Made by a program: the position numbers and the translations under genes. Below, piece after piece: positions 15,635 to 24,068 of a stretch of 64,000 nt of DNA. Under the pieces are notes generated by a model. That model had not been told where the DNA came from. It saw nothing but the letters and a program-made list of their open reading frames with translations, and searched no databases. Source of the stretch: Geodermatophilus normandii (GTDB lineage Bacteria; Actinomycetota; Actinomycetes; Mycobacteriales; Geodermatophilaceae). How positions within the stretch are numbered: position 1 is the first letter of the stretch; each line of letters begins with the position of its first letter. The stretch is from positions 1,508,001 to 1,572,000 of the forward strand of contig NZ_QGTX01000001.1 in NCBI RefSeq assembly GCF_003182485.1, written 5' to 3'.

Positions 15635-16434
15635 GCGCGCAGCGAGATCGTCTCGCCGCGCGAGACGGTCCGCAGCTCCCCCGGCACCCGCCGCTCGGCG
15701 ACCTCGCGCACGAAGTCGCCGAGCGGCGAGGCGAACCGGTCGTAGTCGTCGTAGTGCACGGGCACGGTGACCGGCGGCTTCAGGAGCTCGACCAGGTCGG
15801 CGCCCTGCCGGCCGTCCATCGTCACGGTGATCCCGAGCGCCTTCGTCCCGCCCAGGTGCGCCACGACGACGTCGAGCGGACCGCAGCGCTGCAGCACCTC
15901 GCCCAGCCACGGGCGGTAGAGCGTGTCGCCGCTGACGTAGCCCCGCCAGGTCACCTCGCCGCCGCGGAAGAGCTCCAGCACGCTGCCCATCACCGGCGGC
16001 AGCACCCTGGCCAGGGGGCCGGGGCCGTGCACGCCGGGCACCGAGGTGATCCGCAGGGTCTCGCCGTCGCCGCCGATCTCGTGCACCTGCCAGGGGCGCA
16101 GGTCCGCCGTCGCCCGGAAGCCGCGGGAGGACAGCGTGCGGGCCGCGGCCTGGGTGGTGACGATCGGCGTCTCGCGGTCGATGGTCGCGTAGGCGATGCG
16201 GTCCCAGTGGTCGCCGTGCAGGTGCGAGAGCAGGACGGCGTCGAGGTCGGGCAGGTCCTCGGGCAGGATCGCCGGGTCGGTCAGCCGCCTCGTCCACAGC
16301 CCCTTGCCGAGGTAGACGCGCTGCCCACGGGCGATGAAGTTCGGGTCGGTGAGCAGCGTGAAGCCGCCCAGGCGCAGCAGCGTCGTCGCGTTGCCGCCGA
16401 ACGTGAGGGTGACGTCGTCCCCGGGACCGGCCAT
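15631..16434 (-). CDS. metallo-beta-lactamase-fold hydrolase (UlaG/NAPE-PLD-like)
   Basis: Zinc hydrolase of 267 residues. LSHLHGDHWD supplies the H-x-H-x-D-H motif near residues 71-76, VPGVHGPG the third histidine region, YVSGDTLY the bridging Asp, and VPVHYDDYDRF the last His. The N-terminal FGGNATTLLRLGGFTLLTDPNF strand is typical of the UlaG-like group acting on lactones or phosphodiesters. It lies 16 bases downstream of the marR gene on the same strand, so it is a likely MarR target. Confidence 0.85.
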   Translation of the reverse strand: MAGPGDDVTLTFGGNATTLLRLGGFTLLTDPNFIARGQRVYLGKGLWTRRLTDPAILPEDLPDLDAVLLSHLHGDHWDRIAYATIDRETPIVTTQAAARTLSSRGFRATADLRPWQVHEIGGDGETLRITSVPGVHGPGPLARVLPPVMGSVLELFRGGEVTWRGYVSGDTLYRPWLGEVLQRCGPLDVVVAHLGGTKALGITVTMDGRQGADLVELLKPPVTVPVHYDDYDRFASPLGDFVREVAERRVPGELRTVSRGETISLRA

Positions 16435-16450
16435 GCCGCGGCGCTACCCC

Positions 16451-16954
16451 TCAGTCGCCGGTCTGCAACCCCGGCAGGCGGTGCTGGTGCCGGGGAGGGC
16501 GCGGGAGCGTCCCGTGGGCGAGCACCTGCTCGTGCACGGCCTCGAGTGCCGCCCGGAGCCCGGGGAGGGCGCCGGGGTCGAGCCCGTCGAAGAACAGGCG
16601 GCCGACGAGCGCGGCGTGGCCCGGCGTCGCCGCGCGCAGGGCGGTCAGCCCGGCGTCGGTCAGGACGGCGTCGGTGGCCCTCCGGTCGGACGGTGACGGC
16701 GCCCGCTCGACCAGGCCGCGCCCGCTCATGCGCGTGAGGTGGTGGGACAGCCGGCTGCGTTCCCAGGCGATGCGGGTCGCGAGGTCGGTGAGCCGCAGGC
16801 GGTGGCCGGGGGAGTCGGCGAGGGCGTTGAGCACGTCGTAGTCGGCGAGGGAGAGGCCGCTGTCGGTCTGCAGCTGCCGGTTCATCTCGTACTGCAGTCG
16901 CAGGACGACCCGCATGTAGGCGAACCAGGTCTCCTGCTGCTCGTCGGTGAGCAC
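16451..16954 (-). CDS. MarR-family transcriptional regulator
   Basis: Winged-helix dimer regulator of 167 residues. The DNA-binding part spans about 40-115: SLADYDVLNALADSPGHRLRLTDLA, then AWERSRLSHHLTRMSGRGLVER and a wing with SDRRATDAVLT. GTG 16954 (VLTDEQQ) is chosen because GGGAGGGG lies six bases before it, while an ATG at 16987 has no ribosome site and lies inside the operator. It is divergent from an esterase gene, with a MarR-type palindrome between them. Confidence 0.9.
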   Translation of the reverse strand: MLTDEQQETWFAYMRVVLRLQYEMNRQLQTDSGLSLADYDVLNALADSPGHRLRLTDLATRIAWERSRLSHHLTRMSGRGLVERAPSPSDRRATDAVLTDAGLTALRAATPGHAALVGRLFFDGLDPGALPGLRAALEAVHEQVLAHGTLPRPPRHQHRLPGLQTGD

Positions 16955-16972
16955 CGGCGACCCCTCCCGAAC

Positions 16973-16990
16973 TACGTGACATGTCATGTA
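16973..16990. promoter_or_regulatory. MarR operator in divergent promoter
   Basis: TACGTGACATGTCATGTA is an 18-base palindrome with one mismatch between its arms; the core TGACATGTCA is perfect. It lies 19 bases upstream of the marR start and 73 bases before the esterase ATG. A single site here could repress both directions. Confidence 0.7.
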
Positions 16991-17062
16991 ACTTACGGCG
17001 CGGCGGCCCCGTCAGTGTCGACCCCGGACCGCATCCCGTCGCCACCGAGCCGAGAGGCAGCC

Positions 17063-18028
17063 ATGCCCGAGCCCGTTCCGCCCGTCCTCGAGACCGCCGC
17101 GCAGGCCTTCGCCGACGCGAACTCGACCCCGCCGTTCCTCTACCAGCTGGCCCCGGAGAAGGGCCGCGAGATCGCCGTCCAGGTGCAGACCGACCCGCCC
17201 CCGGTGCTCGCCCCGGCCGACGTCGAGGACCTGACCGTCCCCGGCGGCCCGACCGGCGAGGTCCGGGTGCGCATCGTGCGGCCGCGGGGTGTCACCGGGC
17301 CGCTCCCCGTCGTGCTCTACGTGCACGGCCTCGGCTGGGTGTTCGGCGGCCCGGTCACCCACGACCGCCTGGTGCGGGAGATCGCCGTCGGCGTGCAGGC
17401 CGCCGTCGTCTTCCCGGACTACGACCTCGCGCCCGAGCGGCAGTACCCGACCCAGATCGAGCAGGTCTACGCGGTCGCCGACTGGATCGCGATGAACGGC
17501 CCCGAACACGGCCTGGACGCCTCGCGGATCGCCGTCGCCGGCGATTCCGTGGGCGGCAACATGGCCACGGTCACCACGATCCTGGCCAAGCAGCGCGGCG
17601 GCGTGTCCTTCGCCGGCCAGCTCCTCTACTACCCGGTCACCGACGCCGCCTTCGACACCGGCTCCTACGAGCAGTTCGCCACCGGCTACTTCCTCGCCCG
17701 GGACGGCATGCGCTGGTTCTGGGACCAGTACACGACCGACGAGGCCCAGCGGGCCGAGATCACGGCCTCGCCGCTGCGGGCCTCGACCGAGGAGCTGGCC
17801 GGCCTGCCGCAGGCGCTGGTGATCGTGGCCGAGGCCGACGTGCTGCGTGACGAGGGCGAGGCCTACGCGGCCAGGCTCCGGGCGGCCGGCGTGCCGGTCA
17901 CGGCGGTCCGCTACGGCGGGATCATCCACGACTTCGTGGGCCTCAACCCGCTGCGGCACACCTCCGCCGCCGAGGCCGCCATCGGCCAGGGCATCGCGTT
18001 CCTGCGCGGCGTCCTCGGGACCGACTGA
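17063..18028 (+). CDS. alpha/beta hydrolase, HSL-type esterase/acetylhydrolase
   Basis: Esterase of the hormone-sensitive-lipase group, 321 residues. The catalytic elbow is AGDSVGGNM (Ser near 159), with the acid in IVAEADVLRDEG and His in GGIIHDFVGL. The oxyanion-hole motif, normally HGGGW, reads HGLGWVFGG, an uncommon variant that keeps the second half. ATG 17063 is preferred over GTG 17013 because GAGAGG stands just upstream. It is divergent from marR and overlaps the next gene by one base. Ester substrates and possible MarR inducer are unknown. Confidence 0.88.
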   Translation: MPEPVPPVLETAAQAFADANSTPPFLYQLAPEKGREIAVQVQTDPPPVLAPADVEDLTVPGGPTGEVRVRIVRPRGVTGPLPVVLYVHGLGWVFGGPVTHDRLVREIAVGVQAAVVFPDYDLAPERQYPTQIEQVYAVADWIAMNGPEHGLDASRIAVAGDSVGGNMATVTTILAKQRGGVSFAGQLLYYPVTDAAFDTGSYEQFATGYFLARDGMRWFWDQYTTDEAQRAEITASPLRASTEELAGLPQALVIVAEADVLRDEGEAYAARLRAAGVPVTAVRYGGIIHDFVGLNPLRHTSAAEAAIGQGIAFLRGVLGTD

Positions 18029-18381
18029 TGGCCGGCTCCGCGGAGCTGCTCGAGCGCATGCTCCAGGGCGTCTTCAACGAACCGGACCCGCGGCAGCGGG
18101 CAGCGGTGATCGCGGAGGTGTTCACCGACGACGTCGTGTTCGTCGACGGCGAGCGGACGGTGCGCGGCAGGGAGGAGCTGGCGGCCACCGTGACCGGGCT
18201 GCTGGCGCAGGGGCCGGGCCTCGTCTTCACGCCGGCCGGGCCCGTCCGCGGGGTGGGTGACCTGGGCATGCGCCCCTGGCGTCTCGGGCCGCCCGGCGCG
18301 GACCCCGTGCTCGGCGGCCTGGACGTCGTCCAGGTCGTGGACGGTCGCATCGCCCGGCTGTGGACGGTGCTCGACGGCTGA
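18028..18381 (+). CDS. SnoaL/NTF2-like fold protein
   Basis: Protein of 117 residues with a cone-shaped NTF2-like fold: LLERMLQGVFNEPDPRQRAAVIAEVFTDDVVFVDGERTVRGREELAATV at the start and VVQVVDGRIARLWTVLDG at the end. Family members are isomerases, hydratases or ligand-binding proteins. The stop of the esterase and this ATG share one base, so the two are translated together and probably act on the same compound. No catalytic set can be assigned from sequence. Confidence 0.8.
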   Translation: MAGSAELLERMLQGVFNEPDPRQRAAVIAEVFTDDVVFVDGERTVRGREELAATVTGLLAQGPGLVFTPAGPVRGVGDLGMRPWRLGPPGADPVLGGLDVVQVVDGRIARLWTVLDG

Positions 18382-18539
18382 TCACCCCGGCGGGGCGCCG
18401 GACGGCGTCCCGCCGGTCCGCCGGCCGGTGCGCTCTTCCTCGCGCCGGACCGGAGCGGTTCCATGACCGGGAACGAGCTCGTGCCCGACGGCGGCCGGGA
18501 CCAGGTCCGGGCCGCAGCCCCCGACCCGAGGAGCGCCCG

Positions 18540-18878
18540 ATGAGCCAGGCCGACCCGTCCGTCCCCCCGAGCGGTCCCGGCTGCGTGGAGTGCGAGGCCA
18601 CCGGCGGCTGGTGGTTCCACCTGCGGCGCTGCGCCGCCTGCGGCCACGTGGGGTGCTGCGACTCCTCGCCGTCCCAGCACGCCTCCGCGCACGCGGCGGC
18701 GACCGGGCACCGGGTGGCACAGAGCTTCGAGCCCGGCGAGGACTGGTCCTGGGACTACGTCGACGGGCGGTTCACCGCCGGCCTGCGCCTCGCCCCGCCC
18801 ACGTCGCGCCCGGCGAGCCAGCCGGCACCCGGCCCCGCCGGCCGCGTGCCCGCCGACTGGCAGCGCCGCCTGCACTGA
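18540..18878 (+). CDS. UBP-type zinc-finger protein
   Basis: Small zinc protein of 112 residues. Ligands are visible as CVEC near residue 15, CAACGHVGCCD near 31-40, and the histidines of SQHASAHAAATGH. WSWDYVDG closes the domain as in bacterial UBP (ZnF-UBP) proteins. In eukaryotes this fold binds free ubiquitin C-termini. Bacterial members are small stand-alone proteins of unknown role, often annotated only by domain. The C-terminal 35 residues are proline-rich and disordered. The ATG is preceded by CCCGAGGAGCG. Confidence 0.85.
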   Translation: MSQADPSVPPSGPGCVECEATGGWWFHLRRCAACGHVGCCDSSPSQHASAHAAATGHRVAQSFEPGEDWSWDYVDGRFTAGLRLAPPTSRPASQPAPGPAGRVPADWQRRLH

Positions 18879-18900
18879 CGGGCGCTGGTAGACAGGGGCG

Positions 18901-20412
18901 GTGGTGCAGCCCCGGGACGTCGACGAGTCCTTCCTCGCCCTGCCCCTGTCCGCGCTCACCGAGGCGGCGCTGACCCGGGCGGTCGACCTCGGCTGCGAGC
19001 ACGCCGACCTGCGGGTCGAGCGCATCCGCACCCAGGCGATCAGCCTGCGCGACGCCCGTCTGGAGGCGCTCACCGACGGTGAGGACCTCGGCCTCGCCGT
19101 CCGCGTCGTGCACGAGGGCACCTGGGGGTTCGCCGCCGGCGTCGTCCTCACCGCGGCCGAGGCGGTGCGGCTGGCCGAGCAGGCGGTCGCCGTCGCGCGG
19201 GTGTCGGCGTCGGTGGCCAGCGACCGGGTCGAGCTCGCGCCCGAGCCGCCGCACGAGGGCGCCTGGGTGTCGGACTACGACGTCGACCCGTTCGAGGTGC
19301 CCGACGCCGAGAAGACCGCGCTGCTCACCGAGCTGTCCGAGCGGCTGCTGGCCGCCGACGGCGTGGAGCACGTGCAGTCGGGCTGCATGCACGTCAAGGA
19401 GCAGAAGTACTACGCCGACACCGCCGGCACCCGCACCCGGCAGCAGCGGGTGCGCATCTCCCCGGAGTTCACCGCGCTCACCGTCGACCGGTCGACGGGG
19501 GCGTTCGAGAGCATGCGGACGCTCGCGCCGCCGGTGGGCCGCGGCTGGGAGTACCTCACCGACGGGCGGTACGACTGGGACGGCGAGCTCGCACAGATCC
19601 CCGAGCTGCTGCGGGAGAAGACGAAGGCGCCGTCGGTCGAGCCCGGCCGCCACGACCTCGTCGTCGACCCGTCCAACCTGTGGCTGACCATCCACGAGTC
19701 GGTCGGGCACGCCACGGAGCTGGACCGGGCACTGGGCTACGAGGCCGCCTACGCCGGGACCTCGTTCGCCACCCCCGACGGGCTGGGCAGCCTGCGCTAC
19801 GGCTCGGAGCTCATGCACGTCACCGGCGACCGCACCGCCGAGCACGGCCTGTCGAGCATCGGCTGGGACGACGAGGGCGTCGAGGCGCAGCGCTGGGACA
19901 TCGTCCGCGACGGCGTGCTGGTGGGCTACCAGGTCGACCGCAACACCGCGCGCCTCGGCGGGATGGCGCGCTCCAACGGCTGCGCGTTCGCCGACTCGCC
20001 GCGGCACGTGCCGGTGCAGCGGATGGCCAACGTGTCGCTGCAGCCGGCGGCCGACGGGCCTGACCTCGAGGGGCTGATCGGGGGTGTCGAGCGCGGCATC
20101 TACGTCGTCGGCGACAAGAGCTGGTCGATCGACATGCAGCGCTACAACTTCCAGTTCACCGGTCAGCGCTTCTACCGCATCGAGGGCGGGCGGCTGGCCG
20201 GTCAGCTGCGCGACGTCGCCTACCAGGCCACGACGACGGACTTCTGGGGCTCGATGCGCGCCGTCGGCGGGCCCTCGACCCACCGCCTCGGCGGGGCGTT
20301 CAACTGCGGCAAGGCCCAGCCGGGACAGGTCGCACCGGTGAGCCACGGCTGCCCGGCGGCGCTCTTCGAGGGCGTCACCATCCTCAACACGGTCCAGGAG
20401 GGCGGGCGATGA
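18901..20412 (+). CDS. tldD: TldD-family metalloprotease
   Basis: Catalytic half of the TldD/TldE protease (503 residues), which removes leader peptides from some RiPPs (microcin B17) and degrades unfolded peptides such as CcdA. The zinc motif HESVGH is at residues 265-270, within IHESVGHATELDRALGYEA. The C-terminal cysteine region FNCGKAQPGQ...SHGCPAALF holds the last zinc ligand. GTG 18901 is close to a TAGACA box (18888-18893) and may be leaderless. It overlaps tldE by GTGA-type coupling (20409). The two form a heterodimer. No RiPP precursor is adjacent. Confidence 0.93.
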   Translation: MVQPRDVDESFLALPLSALTEAALTRAVDLGCEHADLRVERIRTQAISLRDARLEALTDGEDLGLAVRVVHEGTWGFAAGVVLTAAEAVRLAEQAVAVARVSASVASDRVELAPEPPHEGAWVSDYDVDPFEVPDAEKTALLTELSERLLAADGVEHVQSGCMHVKEQKYYADTAGTRTRQQRVRISPEFTALTVDRSTGAFESMRTLAPPVGRGWEYLTDGRYDWDGELAQIPELLREKTKAPSVEPGRHDLVVDPSNLWLTIHESVGHATELDRALGYEAAYAGTSFATPDGLGSLRYGSELMHVTGDRTAEHGLSSIGWDDEGVEAQRWDIVRDGVLVGYQVDRNTARLGGMARSNGCAFADSPRHVPVQRMANVSLQPAADGPDLEGLIGGVERGIYVVGDKSWSIDMQRYNFQFTGQRFYRIEGGRLAGQLRDVAYQATTTDFWGSMRAVGGPSTHRLGGAFNCGKAQPGQVAPVSHGCPAALFEGVTILNTVQEGGR

Positions 20413-21797
20413 GCCGGCTGACCGCGCAGCAGCTCGTCGAGCAGGTGCTGGCCGCCTCGACGGCCGACGGCTGCGTCGCCTACGTCGTCGAGAGCACCGA
20501 GGCCAACCTGCGGTGGGCGTCGAACAGCCTGACCACCAACGGCGCGATGCGCTCGCGGCAGGTCGTCGTCGTCTCGTTCGTCGACGGCGGGTCCGGGATG
20601 GCCACGGGCACGGTCGCGCGGACGGGCACCCCCGACGTCGCCGCGCTGGTCGCGGCCAGCGAGCAGGCCGCCCGCGACGCCGGCCCGGCCGAGGACGCCG
20701 TCCCGCTGGTGACCGAGGCGCCGCCGGGCGCGGGGGACTGGGACGCCGACCCGGCCGAGACCTCGATCGAGGTGTTCACCGACTTCGCGCCGGCCCTGGG
20801 CGAGGCCTTCGGCGCCGCCCGCGACCGCGGCGACCTGCTGTTCGGCTACGCCGAGCACTCGCTGACGACGACGTACCTCGGCACCTCGACCGGCCTGCGG
20901 CTGCGCACCGACCAGCCCGGCGGCCGCGTGGAGCTCAACGGGAAGAGCACCGACTACTCGCGGTCGGTGTGGGCCGGCGTCGGCACCCGCGACTTCCGCG
21001 ACGTCTCGGTGGCCGACCTCGCCGCCGACGTCGAGCGCAAGCTCGGGTGGTCGCAGCGGCGCGTCGACCTGCCGGCCGGCCGCTACGAGACGCTGCTGCC
21101 GCCGTCGGCGGTGAGCGACCTGATGATCTACGCGTACTGGACGATGGAGGCCCGCGACGCCGACGAGGGCCGCAACGTCTACGCCCGCAAGGGCGGCGGC
21201 AACCGCATCGGTGACCGGCTGGCCGAGCTGCCGCTGACGCTGCGCAGCGACCCCGCAGCGCCCGGGCTGGAGACGGCGCCGTTCCAGGTGGTGGGCAGTT
21301 CGTCGGGCTCGGCCAGCGTGTTCGACAACGGGATGGCCACGCCCGCCGTCGACTGGATCTCCGGCGGCGTGCTCACCAACCTGGTCCGGCCGCGGGCCTG
21401 GGCGCTGAAGACGACGGCGCCCGCGGTGGCCGCCGTCGACAACCTGCTGCTCGAGGACCCGACGGCGACCGCCACGCAGGACGAGATGGTGGCCGCGACC
21501 GACCGCGGGCTGCTGCTGACCACGCTCTGGTACATCCGCGAGGTCGATCCGCAGACGCTGCTGCTCACCGGCCTGACCCGCGACGGCGTCTTCCTCGTGG
21601 AGGGCGGCGAGGTGACCGGCGCGGTGAACAACTTCCGGTGGAACGAGTCGCCGGTGGACCTGCTGGGGCGGATCGGCCAGGTCGGCCGCACCGAGCGGAC
21701 GCTGCCCCGCGAGTGGAACGACTGGTTCACCCGCGCCGCGATGCCGCCGGTCCGCGTGCCCGACTTCAACATGAGCTCGGTGTCCCCGGCCAGCTGA
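20409..21797 (+). CDS. tldE: TldE/PmbA-family protein
   Basis: Partner subunit (462 residues) of the TldD/TldE protease. It has the PmbA/TldA fold but lacks HExxxH, as expected. Landmarks are YVVESTEANLRWASNSLTTNG, YLGTSTGLRLRTDQP, YARKGGGNRIGDRLA, and GLTRDGVFLVEGGEVTGAVNNFRWNESP near the end. The start overlaps the tldD stop, and the pair forms a closed two-gene operon. Confidence 0.92.
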   Translation: MSRLTAQQLVEQVLAASTADGCVAYVVESTEANLRWASNSLTTNGAMRSRQVVVVSFVDGGSGMATGTVARTGTPDVAALVAASEQAARDAGPAEDAVPLVTEAPPGAGDWDADPAETSIEVFTDFAPALGEAFGAARDRGDLLFGYAEHSLTTTYLGTSTGLRLRTDQPGGRVELNGKSTDYSRSVWAGVGTRDFRDVSVADLAADVERKLGWSQRRVDLPAGRYETLLPPSAVSDLMIYAYWTMEARDADEGRNVYARKGGGNRIGDRLAELPLTLRSDPAAPGLETAPFQVVGSSSGSASVFDNGMATPAVDWISGGVLTNLVRPRAWALKTTAPAVAAVDNLLLEDPTATATQDEMVAATDRGLLLTTLWYIREVDPQTLLLTGLTRDGVFLVEGGEVTGAVNNFRWNESPVDLLGRIGQVGRTERTLPREWNDWFTRAAMPPVRVPDFNMSSVSPAS

Positions 21798-22021
21798 GGG
21801 GCCTCCGGAGCGCTGTCGGCTCCTCGCGGGCGTGCTCCCGGGGTGACCCCGGCGCCCCGGAGGGAGCCGCCCCCGGCGTTCCGCGTGGGGCGCCTGTTGC
21901 TCCGGGGTCGAAACGGAGGCCGGTACCGCACGGCATCTGCCCCCGGACACGGTTTTCGGATTACTTTTCCGGCCAACCGCAGCAGGCCCCCCACGGACGG
22001 GGGCGTCGAGGGGAGCCGGCC
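21798..22021 (+). other. intergenic region with palindrome and AT-rich promoter patch
   Basis: No gene is visible. Behind tldE a 15-base palindrome CCGGGGTGACCCCGG (21838-21852) may terminate transcription. Further on, CGGTTTTCGGATTACTTTTCCGG (about 21952-21975) is far more AT-rich than its surroundings and repeats TTTTC-C/GG; it is the likely promoter of the cysteine-rich orphan. A short stem CCCC-n7-GGGG sits in the presumed leader near 21988-22004. Confidence 0.4.
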
Positions 22022-22324
22022 ATGACCCGCACGCAGAAGCCCTCCGTCTTCCAGGTCGGCCAGATCTGGGACGACGGCCGGACGGTCGTCGTCTCGGGGT
22101 GGGGCGTCGGGCTGTGCGCCTCCGCGTGCTCCTGCCACCGCTCGCCGATGGGCGGTCACCTCGCCATCGACGAGGACCAGGCCGGCGGCACGCTGGGCCT
22201 GCGCTGCTTCTCCGAGGACGGCTGCGACTGCTGCGAGCCGTGGACCGCCGACGAGCTGTCCGCCGTGCTGCGCGACCTGGAGATGGTGTCGGGCCTCGAC
22301 GCCGAGGAGCCCCTCGCCGGCTGA
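22022..22324 (+). CDS. cysteine-rich hypothetical protein
   Basis: I do not recognise this 100-residue protein. Residues about 40-80 hold seven cysteines in the pattern C-x3-C-x-C-H ... C-x6-C-x-C-C, with a nearby HRSPMGGH, which suggests a metal or redox site. It ends in an acidic helix (TADELSAVLRDLEMVSGLDAEE). There is no signal peptide, so it is cytoplasmic. ATG 22022 follows GAGGGGAGCCGGCC. It stands alone behind an AT-rich promoter patch. Codon use looks normal for the window. Confidence 0.7.
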   Translation: MTRTQKPSVFQVGQIWDDGRTVVVSGWGVGLCASACSCHRSPMGGHLAIDEDQAGGTLGLRCFSEDGCDCCEPWTADELSAVLRDLEMVSGLDAEEPLAG

Positions 22325-22385
22325 CGGCCCCGGGCCGCGTCCCCGCCCCGCCTTTCGCGGGCGGAAGGCGGGGTACGGGCGCTCC

Positions 22386-22853
22386 ATGCTGGGACGAGCG
22401 GCGATGCGCGGTGCACTGGCGGGACTCGCCGGCACCGCGGCGATGACACTGGCCGAGAAGGTCGAGCAGCAGGTGACCGGCCGGCCGGACTCCTACGTGC
22501 CGGCCCGCACGCTGACCGCGCTGGCCACGCGGCGCCGGCCGCCGGGGTCCGAGCGCCCGTTCGTGCGCAACCACCTCATGCACTGGGGCACCGGTGCCAC
22601 CGTCGGCGCGCTGCGCGGCATCTGGAGCGCCAGCGGCCTGCGCGGCTGGCGCGCCTCGGCCTGGCACACCTCCGTGCGGCTGGCCACCGACCAGACCCTC
22701 GAGAACGCCACCGGCGTCGGCGCCCCGCCGTGGACCTGGTCCCGCCAGGACCAGGTCGTCGACGTCGCGGGCAAGGCGCTCTACTCCTTCGTCACCGGCG
22801 CGGTGGCCGACGCGCTGGTCCCCCTCGCCCCCGACCGCCGCGGCCGCTACTGA
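22386..22853 (+). CDS. hypothetical membrane-associated protein
   Basis: Unrecognised protein of 155 residues. It opens with MLGRAAMRGALAGLAGTAAMTLAEKVEQQ, a glycine-zipper-like hydrophobic helix. A middle region NHLMHWGTGATVGALRGIWSASGLRGW could be a second membrane segment, and ALYSFVTGAVADALVPL a third. The arrangement recalls small DUF1440-type membrane proteins, but I cannot confirm that. A TACGGG-containing stretch just upstream (22374-22384) could be part of a leaderless promoter. Confidence 0.65.
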   Translation: MLGRAAMRGALAGLAGTAAMTLAEKVEQQVTGRPDSYVPARTLTALATRRRPPGSERPFVRNHLMHWGTGATVGALRGIWSASGLRGWRASAWHTSVRLATDQTLENATGVGAPPWTWSRQDQVVDVAGKALYSFVTGAVADALVPLAPDRRGRY

Positions 22854-23040
22854 CCCGACCCCGGCACCGACAGGACCGGCCCCGCGTCGGGACGCGTGGG
22901 GTCGCCGGGACGAACGGGACGCGTGGGACCCCACGGGTCACGGACGTCCGCGCGCCGCCCTCACCCTTCGGTGACGACCTCCCTACGGTCCGTACGGACG
23001 ACCAGGGACGTCGCCGTCGGGCGGCAGGGGGAGGGCGATC

Positions 23041-24068
23041 GTGCTGCGCAACCGGACGTCGGGACGCCGCTGGTCGGGTGCCGTCGTGGCGGCGGCCGGC
23101 CTCACCGCCGTCCTGCTGACCCCCGTTCCCGCCGGTGCGGCGCCGGCGGACCCGCCGGCGACCGCCGCGGAGGCCGCGGAGCTGGTCGAGCAGACCGCCC
23201 AGCAGCTCACCGCGCTCGACGAGCAGGTGCACCAGGCCGAGCTCGCCGTCGCCGCGCAGCAGCAGGCCGCCGCCGACGCCGACGCGGCCGCCGACGCCGC
23301 CGAGGCCCTGCTGGCGCAGTACGCCCCGGTCATCCGCGGCATCGCGCAGAACGGCTACACCGGCAGCACGCAGTCCCGGGTCGCCGCCTTCCTGGGCAGC
23401 GAGTCCGCCGACGACCTGGTCGCGCAGATGACCCTGCTCGACCTCCTCGCCGACCACACCGACGGCGTCCTCACCGAGGTCTCCGCCGCGCAGGCGCGCG
23501 CCGAGCAGGCCCGCGCCGACGCCGACGCCGCGGCCGCGCAGGCCGACGCCGCCCTCGGCGCCCTCCACGAGCAGCAGGTCCAGGTGCAGGAGCAGGCCGA
23601 GCGGTACGAGGCCGACTTCGAGCGGCTGACGGCGGCCGAGCAGGCCCGGGTCACCACTGCGCTGGCCGGTCCCGTCCTCGAGGCCCCTCGGCCGCGGTCG
23701 CCGCCGCCGCGGCTCCCGGCCCGGCCGCCGCCATCGCCGTGCAGACGGCGCTCGGACAGCTCGGCGACCCCTACGTGTGGGGCGCCTCGGGGCCGGACGG
23801 CTTCGACTGCTCGGGCCTGACCTCCTACGCCTACGCCGCCGCCGGCATCGCGCTGCCGCACTCGAGCAGGGCGCAGTCGCAGCTGGGGACGCCGGTGTCG
23901 CGCGCGGACCTGATGCCGGGCGACATCGTCTACTTCTACTCGCCGGTCAGCCACGTCGGCATCTACATCGGCGACGGCAAGATGGTGCACGCGCGCACGT
24001 TCGGCCAGCCGGTGGCCGTGACCAGCGTCGACCAGGCCGGGTACCGGGGCGCCGTCCGCGTCGCCTAG
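23041..24068 (+). pseudogene. secreted NlpC/P60 peptidoglycan hydrolase, apparent frameshift
   Basis: Two frames together give a typical RipA/RipC-like cell-wall hydrolase of about 342 residues. The frame from 23041 supplies the signal peptide (GAVVAAAGLTAVLLTPVPAGAA) and long coiled coil (about residues 40-215, rich in Q/A/E). The other frame supplies the NlpC/P60 domain up to 24068: ALGQLGDPYVWGASGPDGFDCSGLTSYAY with catalytic Cys, HVGIYIGDG with catalytic His, and HARTF. The switch near 23684 requires one extra base; a fifth C in GCCCCT would read E-A-P-S-A-A-V-A. As sequenced, the protein lacks its catalytic domain. The cause is either a real mutation or a homopolymer error. It would cut D-Glu-mDAP bonds during cell separation. 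Confidence 0.85.

Noticed and set aside
16955..16987. ATG 16987 as marR start
   Set aside because: No ribosome site, and it would put the operator inside the gene; GTG 16954 has GGGAGGGG.
18901..21797. RiPP biosynthesis cluster around TldD/TldE
   Set aside because: No precursor peptide, YcaO or radical-SAM gene within several kilobases.
20220..22934. 904-codon antisense frame over tldE and small genes
   Set aside because: Shadow of TldE and neighbours; composition is typical of an out-of-phase reading.
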